DNA of 64,000 nucleotides from the NCBI GenBank assembly GCA_001931535.1, contig CP016211.1, positions 14,089,501 to 14,153,500 on the forward strand. Reading direction: 5' to 3'. Below the pieces are notes generated by a model, which had not been told where the DNA came from, searched no databases, and worked only from the letters and a program-made list of their open reading frames with translations. Positions 8,633 through 18,500 of the stretch are shown in pieces. The stretch is from Minicystis rosea (lineage in GTDB: Bacteria > Myxococcota_A > Polyangia > Polyangiales > Polyangiaceae). Every line of letters begins with the position of its first letter. Within the stretch, counting starts at the first letter, position 1. The translations under genes and the position numbers were made by a program.

Positions 8633-10219
8633 TCACGGATCGTACGACAGCTTGAGCACCGACTGCTTCGACATCCCATAGCGGATGTCGATCCGCCGCG
8701 GGCTCAGCGTGGCCGGCTGATAGAGCGGATCGTAGGTATCGAGCACCAGCGCCACGCGGTGACCGGCCGGCACGTCATAGGCGGCCGCGACGAGCTCGAT
8801 GGACAGCTTCACGTCCTGTCCAGGCGTCGCGCCGTGCAGCGTCCTCACGCCGTGAGAGATGAGCTTCCCTCCGCCGAGGGCATCCTCGTCGTACAGATAG
8901 GCGACGATCTGCGCCGTCGGGTACGTGGGCGACACCCAGACATCGAGCGTCGACACGCCGCGCAGCTTGAGCGGGGAGCTCTGGAACGACGACTCGTAGA
9001 CGATGGCATTGACGTCGGAGACCGCCGGCAGCCAGGCCGAGACCTCGAGATCGAGATGCGCATCGAGCGCCGCCGACAGGATCGGAATCCCCGTCGTGGC
9101 CACCGAATCGGCGCCTGACCAAATCGAGTTCGTGTACGTCGACGTGCTCGGCGAGCTCCGGAGGGCGCCGTCCCCGATCAACCCGCGCGGGCCCAGATAC
9201 AGTGTCTTCGTGGTGACGCTGGCGCTCGGCCAGCCCTCGAATTCGACGCGCGCGGGCGACGACTGGAGCTCCATCGTCACCGGCGGCTTGCTCATGATGC
9301 CGTTGTCGATGCCCTTGAGCCAATAATCGAACCAGTCGTGGACGTTGCTCCAAACATAGTTCGGGAGCCCGAGCAGCCCCGTCGCCTCGGCGCTGATGTG
9401 GATACCTTGGTTGACGTCGATCCGCTTCGGGCCGGTGAGGAGCGAATACATCTTGAGCGACGAGTTCGGCTTGAACAGCTCGTCGTTGAAGTTGTTGCTG
9501 ATGTAGACAGGCGCGTTGCGCGCGTTGATCTGGCTCACGTACGTGAGCGGGGAGCGGACGTTGGCCCAGGCCAGCGCGCTCGAGACGTTGGTGCCTTCCA
9601 GCAGATCACCGAAGTACGTGGGGATGTCGCTGGAGATCTCTCCGAGCAGATAGCCCGATCCGACGAGCAGCGTGCCCCACACGAGGCTCGTCGACTCACC
9701 GCCGTAGAGCGCGTCCGGGAGGCTGCCCCAACCGCTCAACGACGCTGCCGTCTTGATGCGCGTCTCGTGCGCGAGCCCGAGCAGCGAGAGCCCGGCGCCG
9801 TACGACATCCCCGAGATACCGATGTTGGCCATGTCGACCGGCGTATTCGCGTCCAGCCAATCGACGATGGCCGAGAGATCCTCCATGTCCTCGGGCCCGC
9901 CGACCGTCGCGAACGCGGTCGACTCCCCCCATCCACGCGCGCTGTAGCTGAGGACGATATAACCGTCCTGGGCGAGCTTGAAGGCTTGGGCCAGATACTC
10001 GTGCTCCTCGAGCGCCCAACTGTTGACGAAGATGATCGCCGGGAGCGCCGCATTCGGGCTCGTCGTGGCGGGGGTGAACAGGTTGGCGGCGATCTTGGTG
10101 CCATCCTGTGAGGTGATGACGATCCGATCGTTGAATTCGACGGTCTCCGCGGCCTCTGCGACGTGCGAACAAACCAGCCCAGCGACGGCGCCGAGCGCCG
10201 CCATCATGAACTTTTTCAT
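8633..10219 (-). CDS. Secreted CocE/NonD (S15, X-Pro dipeptidyl-peptidase-like) hydrolase
   Basis: 528 aa with a Sec signal peptide (cleavage near AEAAE, residue 24). An alpha/beta-hydrolase domain carries the nucleophile motif GMSYG (S139) and an SARGWGES segment typical of the family. The C-terminal part resembles the jelly-roll domain of X-Pro dipeptidyl-peptidases (SPTYPTAQIVAYLYD; AAYDVPAGHRVALVLD). Members hydrolyse acyl esters or peptides; the substrate cannot be deduced. It is monocistronic, convergent with the OmpA gene, and starts at an ATG after a GGAGCGG-like ribosome site. Confidence 0.85.
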   Translation of the reverse strand: MKKFMMAALGAVAGLVCSHVAEAAETVEFNDRIVITSQDGTKIAANLFTPATTSPNAALPAIIFVNSWALEEHEYLAQAFKLAQDGYIVLSYSARGWGESTAFATVGGPEDMEDLSAIVDWLDANTPVDMANIGISGMSYGAGLSLLGLAHETRIKTAASLSGWGSLPDALYGGESTSLVWGTLLVGSGYLLGEISSDIPTYFGDLLEGTNVSSALAWANVRSPLTYVSQINARNAPVYISNNFNDELFKPNSSLKMYSLLTGPKRIDVNQGIHISAEATGLLGLPNYVWSNVHDWFDYWLKGIDNGIMSKPPVTMELQSSPARVEFEGWPSASVTTKTLYLGPRGLIGDGALRSSPSTSTYTNSIWSGADSVATTGIPILSAALDAHLDLEVSAWLPAVSDVNAIVYESSFQSSPLKLRGVSTLDVWVSPTYPTAQIVAYLYDEDALGGGKLISHGVRTLHGATPGQDVKLSIELVAAAYDVPAGHRVALVLDTYDPLYQPATLSPRRIDIRYGMSKQSVLKLSYDP

Positions 10220-11409
10220 GTTCCGCTCCCTCGGTGTGAGCCCCGTGAAAAAGGCGCAAAACGACGCCCTGCGCGCTACCCGCGCGCACCTGTCGTCACC
10301 CCGAAATCACTACACGAACGAGGGTCGGAGAAGCCACCGATTTATTACGCACGCGAAGAGAATGTCGCGATGCGTGAGCCGGGATGCTGCCTTTGGAAAA
10401 ATGCGAGCTCCCAGCAGGCGTCTCACCGGAAGATAGGGCGATTCGTCATGACGCGCGCGGTGAGATCGACCTCTCGGCGACAACGATTCGGCGACCTGCA
10501 GCACTGGGTGGATGGTTTCGCACAGGACGTCTCCTTCTCTCGTGTGCACCTGCCAACGTGAGTGGGCATCGTCGCTGCCAGCGACTAACCGCGCTTGCGA
10601 TCCATCGGCGTCGTGGTGAGCGCTCGCGCGAGCGAGCCATCGGCTCACGCGATGCTGGAGGCGGCTTTGGTGACGATCTTACGGACGTGGACCGAGGCGC
10701 TCGATGAGTCCGCTCGCTGGCGCTCGCGGCTGCCGCTGCTGCCGTTGCCGCTGCCGTTGTCGCTGCCGCTGCCGCTGCGGGCTACGGTGGCCGGGTGGCG
10801 GGGATGGTTTGCGCGGCGATGCGTTCGGAGGCGCGCGTGCGGGCTTCGCGTGATGCTTCACGCGCTTCATGCTTCGCGACGAGGCTGGGCATGTCGCCCA
10901 TCGAGCGGCCGTGCTCCACGCTGTTCAGGAAGGTGAGATCGTTCCGCGGCGCGTCGCGAGGCTCGTTCGGGGCGCATCGGCGAAAGCCTTGCTCCGCCGC
11001 AGCGCGCCGCTCGATCCGGTCCACTGACGGAGCACGATTGCGCTGATGATGGCGGTCGCCGCGGCTGCTTGCCCGTCGTGTCGCCTTTCGCGACACCGTT
11101 TCATCGTGCGATCCGAGGTGGTGCCGAGCACGCGTCGAGGGCCTGAACGCCGCGTGAAATGAAGATCTGCGCGTCGCGCTCGCGGTGCTCGCCCGTGCCT
11201 TCGTGACCGGCGAGAGTGCGCTGCGGAGCGGCATCCAGGCCTCGGAAATGATCTGCACGTGCTGGTGGGCACCGGCACGATCGTGCCGCAGTGCGTAGGG
11301 ATCCCTCGTAAATTCAGGGACATCCTTCGTCTGTTGGCCTTGTCGCCGGACGCAAGCGGCTCTATGACTTATCGGTCGCCCTGATGATTCGCCTATAATT
11401 TATAAGAAG
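10220..11409. other. Gene-poor stretch of about 1.2 kb with low-complexity tract
   Basis: No reading frame here has a recognisable domain or clear preference over its alternatives. A (GCTGCC/GTTGCC)-type hexamer-like tract lies at about 10731-10781 and in one frame would encode alternating Leu/Pro or, on the other strand, Gln/Arg repeats. Short stretches look like frameshifted gene remains. An AT-rich segment directly before the Lrp gene is listed separately. Confidence 0.4.
11394..11404 (+). promoter_or_regulatory. AT-rich palindrome before the Lrp gene
   Basis: TATAA-T-TTATA (5-1-5 inverted repeat), an isolated AT patch in GC-rich DNA, ends 5 bp before the ATG at 11410. It contains a TATAAT -10-like hexamer, so it may be both promoter element and a site for Lrp autoregulation; if it is the -10, the message would be nearly leaderless. 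Confidence 0.45.
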
Positions 11410-11883
11410 ATGGACGCCACCGACCTCCACATCATCGACATGCTTCAGCGCAATGGCCGCGCGACTCAGCAGGAGCTGGCCAAAGCGGTGGGGCTGTCGC
11501 AGCCGGCGGTGGCGGAGCGAATTCGAAAGCTGGAGGAGCGGGGGGTGATCACCGGGTACGTCGCGCTCGTCGATGCGGCGCACCTCGGGATCGACATCAC
11601 GGCGTTCATCGGAGTCGGGATCGAGCACCCCAAATTCTTCGAGAGCTTCGCCAAGAAGGTGAAGAACCTCGACGAAGTCCTCGAGTGCCACCGCGTGGTC
11701 GGGGACGACTCGTACATGCTCAAGGTCAAGACGCGCAACACCCGCACGCTCGACCGGCTGTTGGTCGAGGTGCTGCGCACGATCCCCGGCGTCACCCGCA
11801 CGCACACCACCATCGTGCTCGCCTCCGTGAAAGAGGGGAGCCACATTCACGCCGCGAATGCGGCCGAGGGAGAACGATCATGA
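11410..11883 (+). CDS. Lrp/AsnC family transcriptional regulator
   Basis: 157 aa. The N-terminal winged helix (ATQQELAKAVGLSQPAVAERIRKLEERGVI, listed here only as its range, residues 17-46) is followed by the RAM-type ligand domain with ECHRVVGDDSYMLKV and the alternating strands typical of AsnC proteins. Length is normal. The ATGA overlap with the next gene indicates translational coupling to the aminotransferase, which it probably controls in response to an amino acid. The ligand is unknown. Confidence 0.9.
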   Translation: MDATDLHIIDMLQRNGRATQQELAKAVGLSQPAVAERIRKLEERGVITGYVALVDAAHLGIDITAFIGVGIEHPKFFESFAKKVKNLDEVLECHRVVGDDSYMLKVKTRNTRTLDRLLVEVLRTIPGVTRTHTTIVLASVKEGSHIHAANAAEGERS

Positions 11884-13091
11884 TCGAGCCCACGACCCAC
11901 GCCGACGTCCCGCCGCTCCGCCTCGCTCGTCGCATGGAGCTGATGCCGCCCTCCGCGGTGCGCGAGATCCTGAAGGTCGCTGAGCAACCCGACGTGCTCT
12001 CGTTCGCCGGTGGCTTGCCCGCGCCCGAGCTCTTCCCCGTGGAAGCCATCGCCGAGAGCTACCAGCAGGTGCTCGCCGACGAAGGGCGCGCCGCGCTCCA
12101 GTACAGCACCACCGAGGGCTTCGGCCCGCTGCGCGAGTGGGTGTGCGCGCGCATGGCCCGCCGCGGGGTGCGCGTCACCACCGATCAGGTCCTCATCACC
12201 AACGGCTCGCAGCAGGGCATCGATCTGATGGCCCGCATCTTCCTCGATCCGGGCGACGTGGTCGCCGTCGAGAACCCGAGCTACCTCGCCGCCCTGCAGA
12301 CCTTCGCCGGCTGCGAGGCGACGTTCATGGTGGCCGACAGCGACGACGACGGCATGGTGGTCGAGTCGCTGGAGCGCGCCATCCACGAGCGCCGCCCGAA
12401 GCTCATCTACATCGTCACCGAGTTCCACAACCCCAAGGGCACGACGCTCTCGCTCGAGCGCCGCCGCCGCTTGGTGCGGCTCGCGCAGACGCACCGCATC
12501 CCCATCCTCGAGGACAACCCCTACGGCGAGCTGCGCTTCCGCGGCGAGGCGCCGCCGCCGCTGGCCGCGCTCGACGACGAAGGCGTGGTCATGCACCTCG
12601 GCACCTTCTCGAAGACGCTCGCGCCCGGCATGCGCCTCGGCTGGATGGTGGGCCCGCGCGAGCTCGTGCGCGCCGCGACCATCGCCAAGCAGGCCGCCGA
12701 TCTCCACACCGGCACGCTCGCCCAGCGCGCGGCGGCGCGCCTGCTCAAGACCTTCGACTACGATGGTCACCTCGCCGCGCTGCGCCCCATTTACGGCGAG
12801 CGCTGCGTTGCCATGCTGCGCGCGCTCGAGAAGCACCTCCCGCCCGGCACGCGCTGGACCAAGCCGGACGGCGGCCTCTTCGTGTGGGCCGAGCTGCCCG
12901 AGGGCATGAGCGCCGACGAGATCTTCGCCGACGCGCTCCGCGAGAAGGTGGCCTTCGTGCCCGGCAGCGCCTTCTTCGCCGACGCGCCCAAGCGCCAGTT
13001 CCTCCGCCTCAACTACTCGAACCGCCCCGCGGACCTGATCGAGGAAGGCATGGCCCGCCTCGGTCGCGTGGTCGCGCGGCGCATGAGCTGA
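11880..13091 (+). CDS. PLP-dependent aminotransferase, class I/II (2-aminoadipate/MocR-type fold)
   Basis: 403 aa from the ATG at 11880, overlapping the Lrp stop by 4 bp. Fold-type I features are present: SFAGGLPAPELFP near the N-terminus, the TNGSQQGIDL phosphate-binding turn, ENPSYLA, PKLIYIVTEFHNPKG, and the Schiff-base lysine K245 in GTFSKTLAPGMRLGW. The closest family look is 2-aminoadipate/aromatic aminotransferase (LysN, KAT/AadAT type), but substrate cannot be fixed. Control by the coupled Lrp protein suggests amino acid catabolism or interconversion. A GC-rich hairpin follows the stop. Confidence 0.88.
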   Translation: MIEPTTHADVPPLRLARRMELMPPSAVREILKVAEQPDVLSFAGGLPAPELFPVEAIAESYQQVLADEGRAALQYSTTEGFGPLREWVCARMARRGVRVTTDQVLITNGSQQGIDLMARIFLDPGDVVAVENPSYLAALQTFAGCEATFMVADSDDDGMVVESLERAIHERRPKLIYIVTEFHNPKGTTLSLERRRRLVRLAQTHRIPILEDNPYGELRFRGEAPPPLAALDDEGVVMHLGTFSKTLAPGMRLGWMVGPRELVRAATIAKQAADLHTGTLAQRAAARLLKTFDYDGHLAALRPIYGERCVAMLRALEKHLPPGTRWTKPDGGLFVWAELPEGMSADEIFADALREKVAFVPGSAFFADAPKRQFLRLNYSNRPADLIEEGMARLGRVVARRMS

Positions 13092-13095
13092 AGCC

Positions 13096-13124
13096 CTCCC
13101 CGCGGCGCTCGAGCCCCGCGGGAG
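13096..13124 (+). terminator. Putative terminator after the aminotransferase
   Basis: A stem of about nine pairs with one bulged C (CTCCCCGCGG with CCGCGGGAG) around a 10-nt loop begins 5 nt after the stop codon. Confidence 0.5.
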
Positions 13125-13403
13125 ATGCAGGCGCCCCGCGCTTGCTCTCGCGAGGCTCGCCGCATCTCGATTCGGATCGCGGCACCTGACGGCGACACGC
13201 TGGTCGGCCACCCCGCCGCGATGTTTCGGAGACAGAGCAGCTCTCCGACCTCCCCGACAAGCAGCCTTCGCGAGCGCCGAGAGCGCATGCTCTCGCGCCC
13301 GCGCTTCGTGATCGCGTCAGCGTCGATCGCCTCGTAGGGCGCGCGCACGGGGAGGCCGCGCTGTCGAGCGGACCTCCGCGCGTTCACCGCGCGCCGGGCA
13401 TGC
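13125..13403. other. Intergenic between convergent genes
   Basis: No gene recognised. A perfect hairpin, CGAGAGC-GCAT-GCTCTCG, lies at 13278-13295 and may be the terminator for the NmrA gene coming from the right. Confidence 0.4.
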
Positions 13404-14291
13404 TCAGGCGTGGAAGAGCGGTTCGAGCTTGGCCTTCCCGTGCTTCGTGAGCCAGGCGTCGAACGTGAGCAGGCCCGGGTGCAGCGCGCGCAGCGCGGTG
13501 ATGTCCGCCTTCGTGCGGTAGCGATCGAGGAACGCGAACACGCTCTCCAGCCCTGGATTCTGCTGGACGAGCTCGCGCGGGAACGGCTCGTAAGGGACAG
13601 CGCGATTCACGGTGCGGCTGATCGCGGCGGCCACCTCGTCGCCGGTGAGGAGGTCGCCCACGAGATCGATCGCCTTGCCGGCGTGCGCGGAAGGCGCGCC
13701 GAACGCGATCGCCGCGAAGGCGCCGATGTCGTCGGCCGCGATCAACGGGATGGGGTACGTCGGCGCGCAGAAGAACACCACCTTGCCCTCCGCGATCCCG
13801 AGGCCCGGTGTGGTGAAGTTCTCCATGAACGCAGCCGGCCTCAGGATCGTCGCGCGGATGCCGATGCCGCGGATGTGCTCCTCGATGTGCCACTTGCTCT
13901 CGAGGTGCGGGACGCCCGTCGCGAGCTCCACGCCGTCGACGGACGTGTAGACGAAGTGCTCCACCCGCGCGGCCTTGGCCGCGTCCGCGATGCTCTTGCC
14001 TTGTCGGATCTCGTCCTCCGGCGTCACCCCGTACTGCAGTTGCCCGGCGCTCGGCTGGACGCTGAAGACGCCGTAGGCGCCGCGCAGCGCAGCGTCGAGC
14101 GACGCGCGATCGTTCAGGTCTCCCGAGACGAGCTCGATCCCCGACGCGGCGAGCGCCCGCGCCTTCGGGCCCTCGGCGTCGCGAACGAGCGCGCGGACGC
14201 GCCAGCCATCCCGCACGAGGTGCTTCGCCGCCGCGCCGCCTTGCTGACCGGTCGCGCCGAGCACGACGATGATCTGATCTCTCGTGGTCAT
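13404..14291 (-). CDS. NmrA/HSCARG-like NAD(P)-binding protein
   Basis: 295 aa from the ATG at 14291. It has an N-terminal Rossmann motif (VLGATGQQGG), followed by SGDLNDRASLDAALRGAYG and HFVYTSVDG, the usual NmrA-like atypical short-chain dehydrogenase pattern; the catalytic YxxxK of true SDRs is replaced by HLESKWHIE. Members sense redox state or act as quinone/NAD(P)H-dependent enzymes. It is divergent from an AraC regulator with about 125 bp between starts, so the regulator probably controls it. Confidence 0.87.
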   Translation of the reverse strand: MTTRDQIIVVLGATGQQGGAAAKHLVRDGWRVRALVRDAEGPKARALAASGIELVSGDLNDRASLDAALRGAYGVFSVQPSAGQLQYGVTPEDEIRQGKSIADAAKAARVEHFVYTSVDGVELATGVPHLESKWHIEEHIRGIGIRATILRPAAFMENFTTPGLGIAEGKVVFFCAPTYPIPLIAADDIGAFAAIAFGAPSAHAGKAIDLVGDLLTGDEVAAAISRTVNRAVPYEPFPRELVQQNPGLESVFAFLDRYRTKADITALRALHPGLLTFDAWLTKHGKAKLEPLFHA

Positions 14292-14370
14292 TCGATTCCT
14301 CCTCGTGGCCCGCCTTGCGAGGCTCACTGGGCTCGTGTCATATGTCCCGCCACGAGGACTTCCAATGTCT

Positions 14371-14391
14371 GGATCGCCTAGATTTCGATCC
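14371..14391. promoter_or_regulatory. Inverted repeat in the NmrA/AraC divergent promoter
   Basis: GGATCG-N9-CGATCC lies between the two divergent starts. It is a plausible binding site for the AraC regulator encoded to the right. It is seen in sequence only; the binding is inferred. Confidence 0.4.
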
Positions 14392-14415
14392 GATCGTCCA
14401 GGAGGAGAGGGACCC

Positions 14416-15357
14416 GTGGATCCCCTGACCGACGTGCTCGCCCAGATGCGCGTCCAGAGCGCGCTCCATTTCCGGCTCGAGGCGACGGCGCCTTGGGGCG
14501 TGCGCTTCGCGAAGGTCCCGCACGCCAAGTTCGCGCTGGTCGCGCGCGGGAGCTGTCACCTCACCGTCGCGGGCGAGCCGCGCCCCCTCGCGCTTCGCGC
14601 CGGCGACTGCTTCCTCATCGCCGATGGATCGGAGTTCGTCCTCGAGGACGGCGCCCGAGCGGCCCTGGTGAGCTGCGAAGAGCTCGCGCGGTCGATGGAC
14701 GACGGCATCGTGCGTCACGGCGGCGGCGGCGCGGCGACCGTCGTGGTCTGCGGGTGGTTCGCGTTCGACGCGTGGAACGGCGCGCCGCTCGTCGATCTGC
14801 TCCCGCGCGTGATCTGCGTGCCCACCGACGAGGCGCAGGCGGCCGCGCTGCGCGCCACGCTCGACCTGCTCGCGAGCGAGACGAGCGCGCCTGCGCTCGG
14901 CTCTCCCATCGTGGTGAACCGGCTCGCCGACATCCTCTTCGTGCAGGTGATCCGCGCGTATCACGCGTCCGGCGCGTCCGGCGCCGTCGGGTGGCTCTCC
15001 GCGATCGGCAACCCGCACATCGGCGCTGCCCTGCGCTCCATGCACCGCGACCTCGCGCATCCGTGGTCCGTCGAGACGCTGGCGTCCGTCGCCGGCATGT
15101 CGCGATCGGCCTTCGCCCTTCGCTTCAAGCAGCTCGTCGGGCAATCGCCGCTCGAGTACCTGACGCGCTTTCGCATGTACAAGGTGGGGTGCGAGCTGCG
15201 CGCCGGGAACGCGAGCCTCGCGGAGATCGCCGGCGGCGTGGGATACGAGTCGATCGGCGCGCTCAACCGTGCGTTTCGTCGAGCGCACGGCGTCTCGCCC
15301 GCGGCGTTCCGCAAGGGCGGTGCGCCGCGGGAGGGCGCGAGCGCCGCCTCGGGGTGA
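14416..15357 (+). CDS. AraC family regulator with cupin N-terminal domain
   Basis: 313 aa. I chose the GTG at 14416 because GGAGGAGAGG (14401-14410) lies 5 bp upstream; in-frame starts further up have no ribosome site. The N-terminal half is cupin-like (CHLTVAGEPRPLALRAGDCFLI), as in the AraC group with a cupin_6 sensor. The C-terminal part has two HTH motifs (WSVETLASVAGMSRSAFALR range; SLAEIAGGVGYESIGALNRAF range). These proteins commonly activate a divergent oxidoreductase gene, here the NmrA-like gene. Confidence 0.88.
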   Translation: MDPLTDVLAQMRVQSALHFRLEATAPWGVRFAKVPHAKFALVARGSCHLTVAGEPRPLALRAGDCFLIADGSEFVLEDGARAALVSCEELARSMDDGIVRHGGGGAATVVVCGWFAFDAWNGAPLVDLLPRVICVPTDEAQAAALRATLDLLASETSAPALGSPIVVNRLADILFVQVIRAYHASGASGAVGWLSAIGNPHIGAALRSMHRDLAHPWSVETLASVAGMSRSAFALRFKQLVGQSPLEYLTRFRMYKVGCELRAGNASLAEIAGGVGYESIGALNRAFRRAHGVSPAAFRKGGAPREGASAASG

Positions 15358-15392
15358 GGCCGGCGCCGCGATGATGGCCGGCGTGGCGAGCA

Positions 15393-15580
15393 CGACTGCG
15401 TCAGGCCGGCGCAACGAGTGGGTCCTGACGAGCAGCCAGACGTGAAACGAGAGCTCGGCGAGGCCGACGAGCGGACCGTTTCGGCGAGCGATCGCCGCGT
15501 GGCGATGCTGTCGGCTTCGCCCGCACGCCGGGTCTAGCGAACACGTCGCTTGCTCGGCGAGACGTCTCATGACGCAGTCG
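15393..15580. mobile_element. 184-bp inverted-repeat element, copy 1
   Basis: The core runs 15395-15578, ACTGCGTCA at the left and TGACGCAGT at the right; with two extra paired bases on each side (CG...CG) the terminal inverted repeat is 11 bp. A copy of the same length with six differences (about 97% identity) lies at 40296-40479. It sits between the stops of the convergent AraC and SNF2 genes, 11 bp from the latter. No transposase is inside. A 10-bp palindrome GAGACGTCTC lies near the right end (15559-15568). It resembles a MITE or a structured repeat. Confidence 0.8.
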
Positions 15581-15591
15581 AACGAGGGCAG

Positions 15592-18500
15592 TTACGAGAG
15601 CAGCAGATCCAGATCCTCGGCGGTCAGCTCCCGCAACATCCCTCCATCGCCTTCGATCACGCTCTCGGCGAGCTTGCGCTTCCGTTGCTGCAGCTCGGCG
15701 ATGCGCTCTTCGATCGTGTCCTTGGCGATGAGGCGATAGGCGAACACCGGCTTCACCTGGCCGATGCGGTGCGCGCGGTCGATGGCTTGGGCTTCGACGG
15801 CCGGGTTCCACCACGGATCGAGGAGGAAGACGTACTCCGCCGCGGTGAGGTTCAGGCCGAGGCCGCCGGCCTTGAGGCTGATGAGGAAGAGCGGGCAGCT
15901 CGGATCCTGCTGGAAGCGATCGACGCGGGCCTGTCGATCGCGCGTCTGGCCATCGAGGTACTCGTAGGGCACGCCGTCCGCGTCGAGGCGCTCGCGCACG
16001 AACGCGAGGAGGCTCGTGAACTGCGAGAAGATGAGCGCCTTCTGGCCGTTCTCGCGCAGCGTGGGGAGCTCGGCGAAGAGCGTCTCGAGCTTGGCGCTCT
16101 TCTCCTTGCGACGCTTCTCGTCGACGAGGCCGGGATGGCAGGCGACCTGCCGCAGACGGAGGAGCGCTTCGAGCACGTGCATCTTCGATCGCGCCATCCC
16201 CTCCTTGGCCACGCGCGCGCCGAGCGAGGCGCGGTAGTGCTTGCGGAGCTCGTCGTAGAGCGTTCGCTGCTTGCCTTGGAGCTCGCACATCCAGGTCTCT
16301 TCGAGCCGCTCGGGGAGATCCTTGGCCACCTGTGCCTTCGTGCGGCGGAGGATGAAGGGCTTGAGCGCGCGGGCGAGCAACGACACGGCCTCGGGCGGCA
16401 CGTCGCGCCCGCTCGCGGCCCCGAGCGCCGACGAGCGGCCCAGGATGCCGGGGTTCAGGAACTCGAAGATCGACCAGAGCTCGCCGAGGTGGTTCTCCAC
16501 CGGCGTGCCGGAGAGCGCGAGGCGGTGATCGGCGCGGAGGAGGCGCGCGGCCTTGGCCGTGTCCGAGCGATCGTTCTTGATGGCCTGCGCCTCGTCGAGG
16601 ATGGCGTAGTCGAAGCTCACGTTCGCGAGCGCCTCGATGTCGCGCCGCAAGGTGCCGTAGGTGGTGAGCACGAGATCGTGCTCCGCGAAGCCATCGTCCT
16701 TGGATCGGCGCGCGGTCCCCGTGTAGTCGAGGACGCGGAGCTCCGGCGCGAAGCGCGCGGCCTCGTTCTGCCAGTTGAAGACGAGCGAGCGCGGCGCCAC
16801 CACGAGGGTCGGCTTCGGCGCCTTTGCGGGGAGCTTCTTTCGGCCACGCGGCGGCTTCGATTGCGCGGCCTTGCGCGCGGCCAAGAGGGCCAGCACCTGT
16901 ACCGTCTTGCCGAGGCCCATGTCGTCGGCGAGGCAGCCGCCGAAGCCGAAGCGCTCGAGGAACAGAAGCCAGCCGAGGCCTTCGCGCTGGTACGGGCGGA
17001 GCGCGCCGTGGAAGCTCGCGGGCGCGTCGGCGGGCGCGATCGCGACGGCCTCGCGCAGCTCCGTGCGCGCGCGGGCGAACGCGGCGTCGACCGCGACGTC
17101 GGTCTGATCCGCGAGGAGCACGTCCAGCACACCGAGCTGCGATTTGCGGAAGCGCAGGCGCTCGCCTTCGCGCTCGCCGAGGCGCGAGAGGAGCCCGTAG
17201 CGCGCGAGCCACGCCTCCGGGAGCAGGCCGAGGCTGCCATCGCCGAGCACCACGGTCGTGTCTCCGCGGTGCAGCGCTTCGAGCAGGCTCGCGAGCTCCG
17301 CGGACGCGCCGCCGAAGTCCACGCTGGCCGAGAGATCGAACCAGTCGATGCCCGAGCTGACCCGCATGTCGAACGCCTTGGCGCTGCGGTAGATCTTGCC
17401 CGACGCTTCGACGACCCAGCCCTCCGCGATGAGCGCGCGCACCGCCGCGGGCAGATGCGCCGACGCGATCTGCAGCTCCGTGTCGGGCGGCGCGATGTAG
17501 GCGTCCCGCAGCGCGATGGGCCGGAGCTCCAGCGCAAGGAGCCGCTCCCGCGCGGCTCGCTCGGCCTCGGGATCACGGCGGACCGCGCGCCAGCGCTCGG
17601 CGTCGAAGGCCGCGCGCCCCGCGCGTCGTGCGGAGACGAGGAGCCCGTCGTAGTCGAGCCACAGCGCGCCGAAGACGGGCGCGCGCGCACCGGCTTCGGG
17701 GCTCGGCGCGTGCAGATGGAGGCGCGCCGTCGGGGCGACGGTCACCTCGTCGAGGTGAAAGCCGTCGGGCAGATCGAGCTTCGGCGTGCGCGGCAGCGCC
17801 ACCATCTGCTCGAGGAACGCGTGCCGCTGCGAGGGCGTGACCCGGAAGCTCCCGAGCCTCCGGAGCGGCTCGATCCACGCGCGGGCGCCTTCGTCCTCGA
17901 AGCGCGCGACCGCGTTCTTCACGAAGATGGTCCCATCGTCGAGGACGAGATCCGCCTCCGCGAGCGGGACCTCCTCGCCGTCGCGACGAAGCATGCCCGT
18001 GATCTCCCACGCGCTCTCCGCCGCGCGGCCTCGCTCGGGCTCGGCGTGCAGGACGAGCCGATACGGCGCGCCGTCGTCCCAGCGCAGCAGGGCCGCCTCG
18101 TTGGACGAGCGCCGGATGTAGCAGCGCCCGGTGCCGCACATGCGTTGCAGGAGCTGCGCGTGGGCGATGGGCGAGAGGACGAACTGCGAGAGCCTGCGGC
18201 TCAGGGGGTGGGCGTGGCCATAGTCCACCATGCTGCGCGCCCCCAGGACCGCCGCGAGGATGGCCCGGTCCTCGGGATCGCGCAGGCCCGCGATCATCAC
18301 GTCATCCATTGCGTACAGCGCGAAGCCGGGGACGTGGTCGTGCTTCGTCACCGGCGCGCGCCGCGTGATGTCGAGGGCGATGCCGTCCGACATGCGCGAG
18401 CGGCGAACGTCGATGAAATACGCAACCTCGATGTCCTGCGCCGGGGCCTTCGACGGCAGCCCGCTCGCGCCTGTGATCGACGCGAGCACGGTTTGCCATT

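Noticed and set aside
10595..11323. Four-helix-bundle or transposase gene in the 1.2-kb gap
   Set aside because: No frame stays consistent; fragments do not carry any family signature.
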